7,043 bases of DNA, taken from positions 1 through 7,043 of the forward strand of contig JASLHL010000221.1 in NCBI GenBank assembly GCA_030152225.1, in the 5' to 3' direction. The translations under genes and the position numbers were made by a program. Below the pieces are notes generated by a model. The model did no database searches and was not told where the DNA came from. It saw nothing but the letters and a program-made list of their open reading frames with translations. Below, piece by piece: positions 5,929-7,043 of the stretch. This stretch comes from Flavobacterium sp. (GTDB taxonomy: Bacteria; Bacteroidota; Bacteroidia; Flavobacteriales; Flavobacteriaceae). How positions within the stretch are numbered: position 1 is the stretch's first letter; each line of letters opens with the position of its first letter.

Positions 5929-5936
5929 TAAAGTTA
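5929..5936 (-). promoter_or_regulatory. Weak -7-like box upstream of the LLM oxidoreductase gene
   Basis: Minus-strand TAACTTTA matches TAnnTTTG at 7 of 8 positions, 24 nt upstream of the ATG. It lies in the short gap after the lgt copy 2 terminator, where a promoter is needed. No convincing -33 box is seen. Confidence 0.35.
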
Positions 5937-5985
5937 CGATTTCTGCTCCACTTGCACGCTTAACCTACATTAAGTAACACCCATA

Positions 5986-6020
5986 AAAAAAACCTTTTAA
6001 CGAGGTTAAAAGGTTTTTTT
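5986..6020 (-). terminator. Terminator after lgt copy 2
   Basis: A stem CCTTTTAAC/GTTAAAAGG (5993-6001 with 6005-6013) with a 3-nt loop, extended by A7/T7 to 16 bp, with a T-run on the minus-strand 3' side. It begins 5 nt past the lgt stop codon. Confidence 0.88.
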
Positions 6021-6025
6021 ATGTC

Positions 6026-6910
6026 TTATTTTTCTGCTCGAACTTCGGCTCCCTCAGCTGCTGCCTTTACATCCTTAATTTTTAAATTAGCATTGTCCTT
6101 CGGATTGCGCAAACTCCACAGTACCAGTAGTAATCCCACAATCATAAAAGGGATACTTAAAATCTGCCCCATATTCAACAGCATTCCCTCTTCGAAAGAC
6201 ACTTGGTTTTCTTTGAAATACTCCAAAATAAATCGCGCAGTAAACATGAGAATTAAAAAGAGTCCAAAGAGCAATCCCTTGTATCCTGCGTATTTCTTTT
6301 GATATAGAACATAAAGTAAAATCGTTACCGTTAGATAAGCAAACGCTTCATATAGTTGTGTGGGATGTCGCGCTAAATTATCATCGCGTAAAAACACAAT
6401 ACCGAAGATAGAATCCGTGGGTTTACCGTAAATCTCGGAATTCATAAAATTTCCAAATCGAATAAACGCCCCTGTAATGGGAATAGCAATCACCAATCGA
6501 TCCAGTAGTTGCAAGAGATTTACCTTGTATTTTTTACAGAATATAGCCAAACTCACCAATACACCAATCGCACCACCGTGACTCGCTAAGCCCATAAACC
6601 CAACAAAGTGATAGCTACCATCTACTTCGGCAATCGGCAAGATAATTTCTAAGGGATGTTGGGAGTAATACTCAAAATCGTAAAAGAGACAATGCCCTAG
6701 CCTAGCCCCTACTACCGTTCCTATCGCAATATAAATCAGAAGCTTATCTAAGTATTTAAGCGCAATCTGTTCGTTGATAAAAATGCGTTTCATGAATTGA
6801 TAACTCAAAATCATTCCCACCGCAAACAATACGCCGTAATAACGAATGGCAAAATCACCTATTCTAAAAATCTCTGGATCTACATTCCACGTAGCTAAAC
6901 TTATACTCAT
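6026..6910 (-). CDS. lgt: Prolipoprotein diacylglyceryl transferase, copy 2 (complete)
   Basis: This complete 294-residue Lgt has the same membrane reaction as the copy at the left edge. All recognised functional residues are present: RYYG (23-26), GARLGH (68-73), FMGLASHGGAIG (105-116, His111, corresponding to E. coli His103), the signature RFGNFMNSE (151-159; Arg151, Asn154, Glu159), ARHPTQLYE (180-188), and ARFILEYFKE (225-234) with Arg226 and Glu230 spaced like E. coli Arg239/Glu243. Several hydrophobic segments fit the seven-helix fold. A charged tail of about 25 residues follows the last helix. By eye it is about 45% identical to copy 1 where both are visible, and it lacks the insert before HPTQL, so it is an old paralogue or acquired copy rather than a recent duplication. 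The ATG at 6910 gives a standard N-terminus. It has its own -7 box and terminator and looks monocistronic. Confidence 0.97.
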   Translation of the reverse strand: MSISLATWNVDPEIFRIGDFAIRYYGVLFAVGMILSYQFMKRIFINEQIALKYLDKLLIYIAIGTVVGARLGHCLFYDFEYYSQHPLEIILPIAEVDGSYHFVGFMGLASHGGAIGVLVSLAIFCKKYKVNLLQLLDRLVIAIPITGAFIRFGNFMNSEIYGKPTDSIFGIVFLRDDNLARHPTQLYEAFAYLTVTILLYVLYQKKYAGYKGLLFGLFLILMFTARFILEYFKENQVSFEEGMLLNMGQILSIPFMIVGLLLVLWSLRNPKDNANLKIKDVKAAAEGAEVRAEK

Positions 6911-6946
6911 CTATTTTCTTTTATCTCTACTTTTTACTCAAGTTCC

Positions 6947-6954
6947 CAAAAGTA
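6947..6954 (-). promoter_or_regulatory. -7 promoter element for lgt copy 2
   Basis: Minus-strand TACTTTTG matches TAnnTTTG exactly and lies 36 nt upstream of the ATG. Immediately upstream are AATTCCGC and then TTTTCTATTTTTAC (6967-6980), shared with the lgt copy 1 upstream region. The 14-mer ends 12 nt before the -7 box, so it covers the usual -33 position but is not a TTG-type box. Confidence 0.55.
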
Positions 6955-7001
6955 GCGGAATTGACAGTAAAAATAGAAAACTTAACGGTTATTTATTAGA
7001 A

Positions 7002-7043
7002 ATGGGAGATGGGAGATGAGTTATGGGAGATGGGAGATGAGTT
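7002..7043. repeat. 21-bp minisatellite, two perfect copies to window edge
   Basis: A 21-bp unit (7002-7022) built from GGGAGAT heptamers and ending GAGTT is repeated without mismatch at 7023-7043, and may continue beyond the window. It starts about 90 nt upstream of lgt copy 2. The copy number may vary by slippage. Promoter influence or simple intergenic filler are both possible. Confidence 0.85.

Noticed and set aside
5959..5974. Dyad CTTAA-N6-TTAAG upstream of the oxidoreductase gene as an operator
   Set aside because: Five-base AT-rich arms are expected by chance, and no regulator gene is nearby.

Overview
The window reads as ordinary chromosome from a member of the Bacteroidota, most likely family Flavobacteriaceae (a Flavobacterium/Myroides-type relative; the genus is a guess). 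The evidence is moderately AT-rich DNA, starts without Shine-Dalgarno sequences, exact matches to the Bacteroidota -7 promoter element TAnnTTTG upstream of folE and of the second lgt, a Bacteroidota-style lipoprotein, and protein sequences of flavobacterial character (for example the GLASHG segment of Lgt and the HLGN form of the CysRS signature). No phage, integrase, transposase, CRISPR, tRNA or rRNA gene is visible.

Layout. Left part (1-3190), all on the minus strand and so transcribed right to left: folE (GTP cyclohydrolase I) is followed after 23 nt by cysS (cysteinyl-tRNA synthetase). A terminator-like hairpin comes next, then yidD (membrane protein insertion factor), then lgt copy 1 (prolipoprotein diacylglyceryl transferase), which runs off the left edge before its C-terminus. 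Middle (3191-3798): about 600 bp without a convincing gene. It holds the folE promoter and a peculiar segment (about 3248-3733) with a structured hairpin, a long imperfect inverted repeat, an 11-bp tandem repeat, a pyrimidine-rich tract and a minus-strand frame interrupted only by TGA codons. Right part: a small plus-strand lipoprotein with a DUF4377-type domain (3799-4203) converges on a GNAT acetyltransferase gene, and the two share a strong bidirectional terminator. Upstream of the GNAT gene on the minus strand are an LLM-class flavin-dependent oxidoreductase gene (4870-5904) and a second complete lgt (6026-6910). Each is followed by its own hairpin terminator. The right edge carries two perfect copies of a 21-bp minisatellite unit.

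How the genes fit together. The common thread is cell-envelope biogenesis plus housekeeping. YidD helps membrane protein insertion, Lgt starts lipoprotein maturation, and the small lipoprotein is a plausible Lgt substrate. FolE (pterin/folate precursor) and CysS (translation) form a housekeeping pair. The LLM oxidoreductase and the GNAT enzyme are singletons with unknown substrates.

The features most worth a second look are the two divergent lgt genes within 7 kb, which share a 14-bp motif at matching upstream positions, and the unexplained intergenic element at 3248-3733. No complete new multi-gene system is evident.
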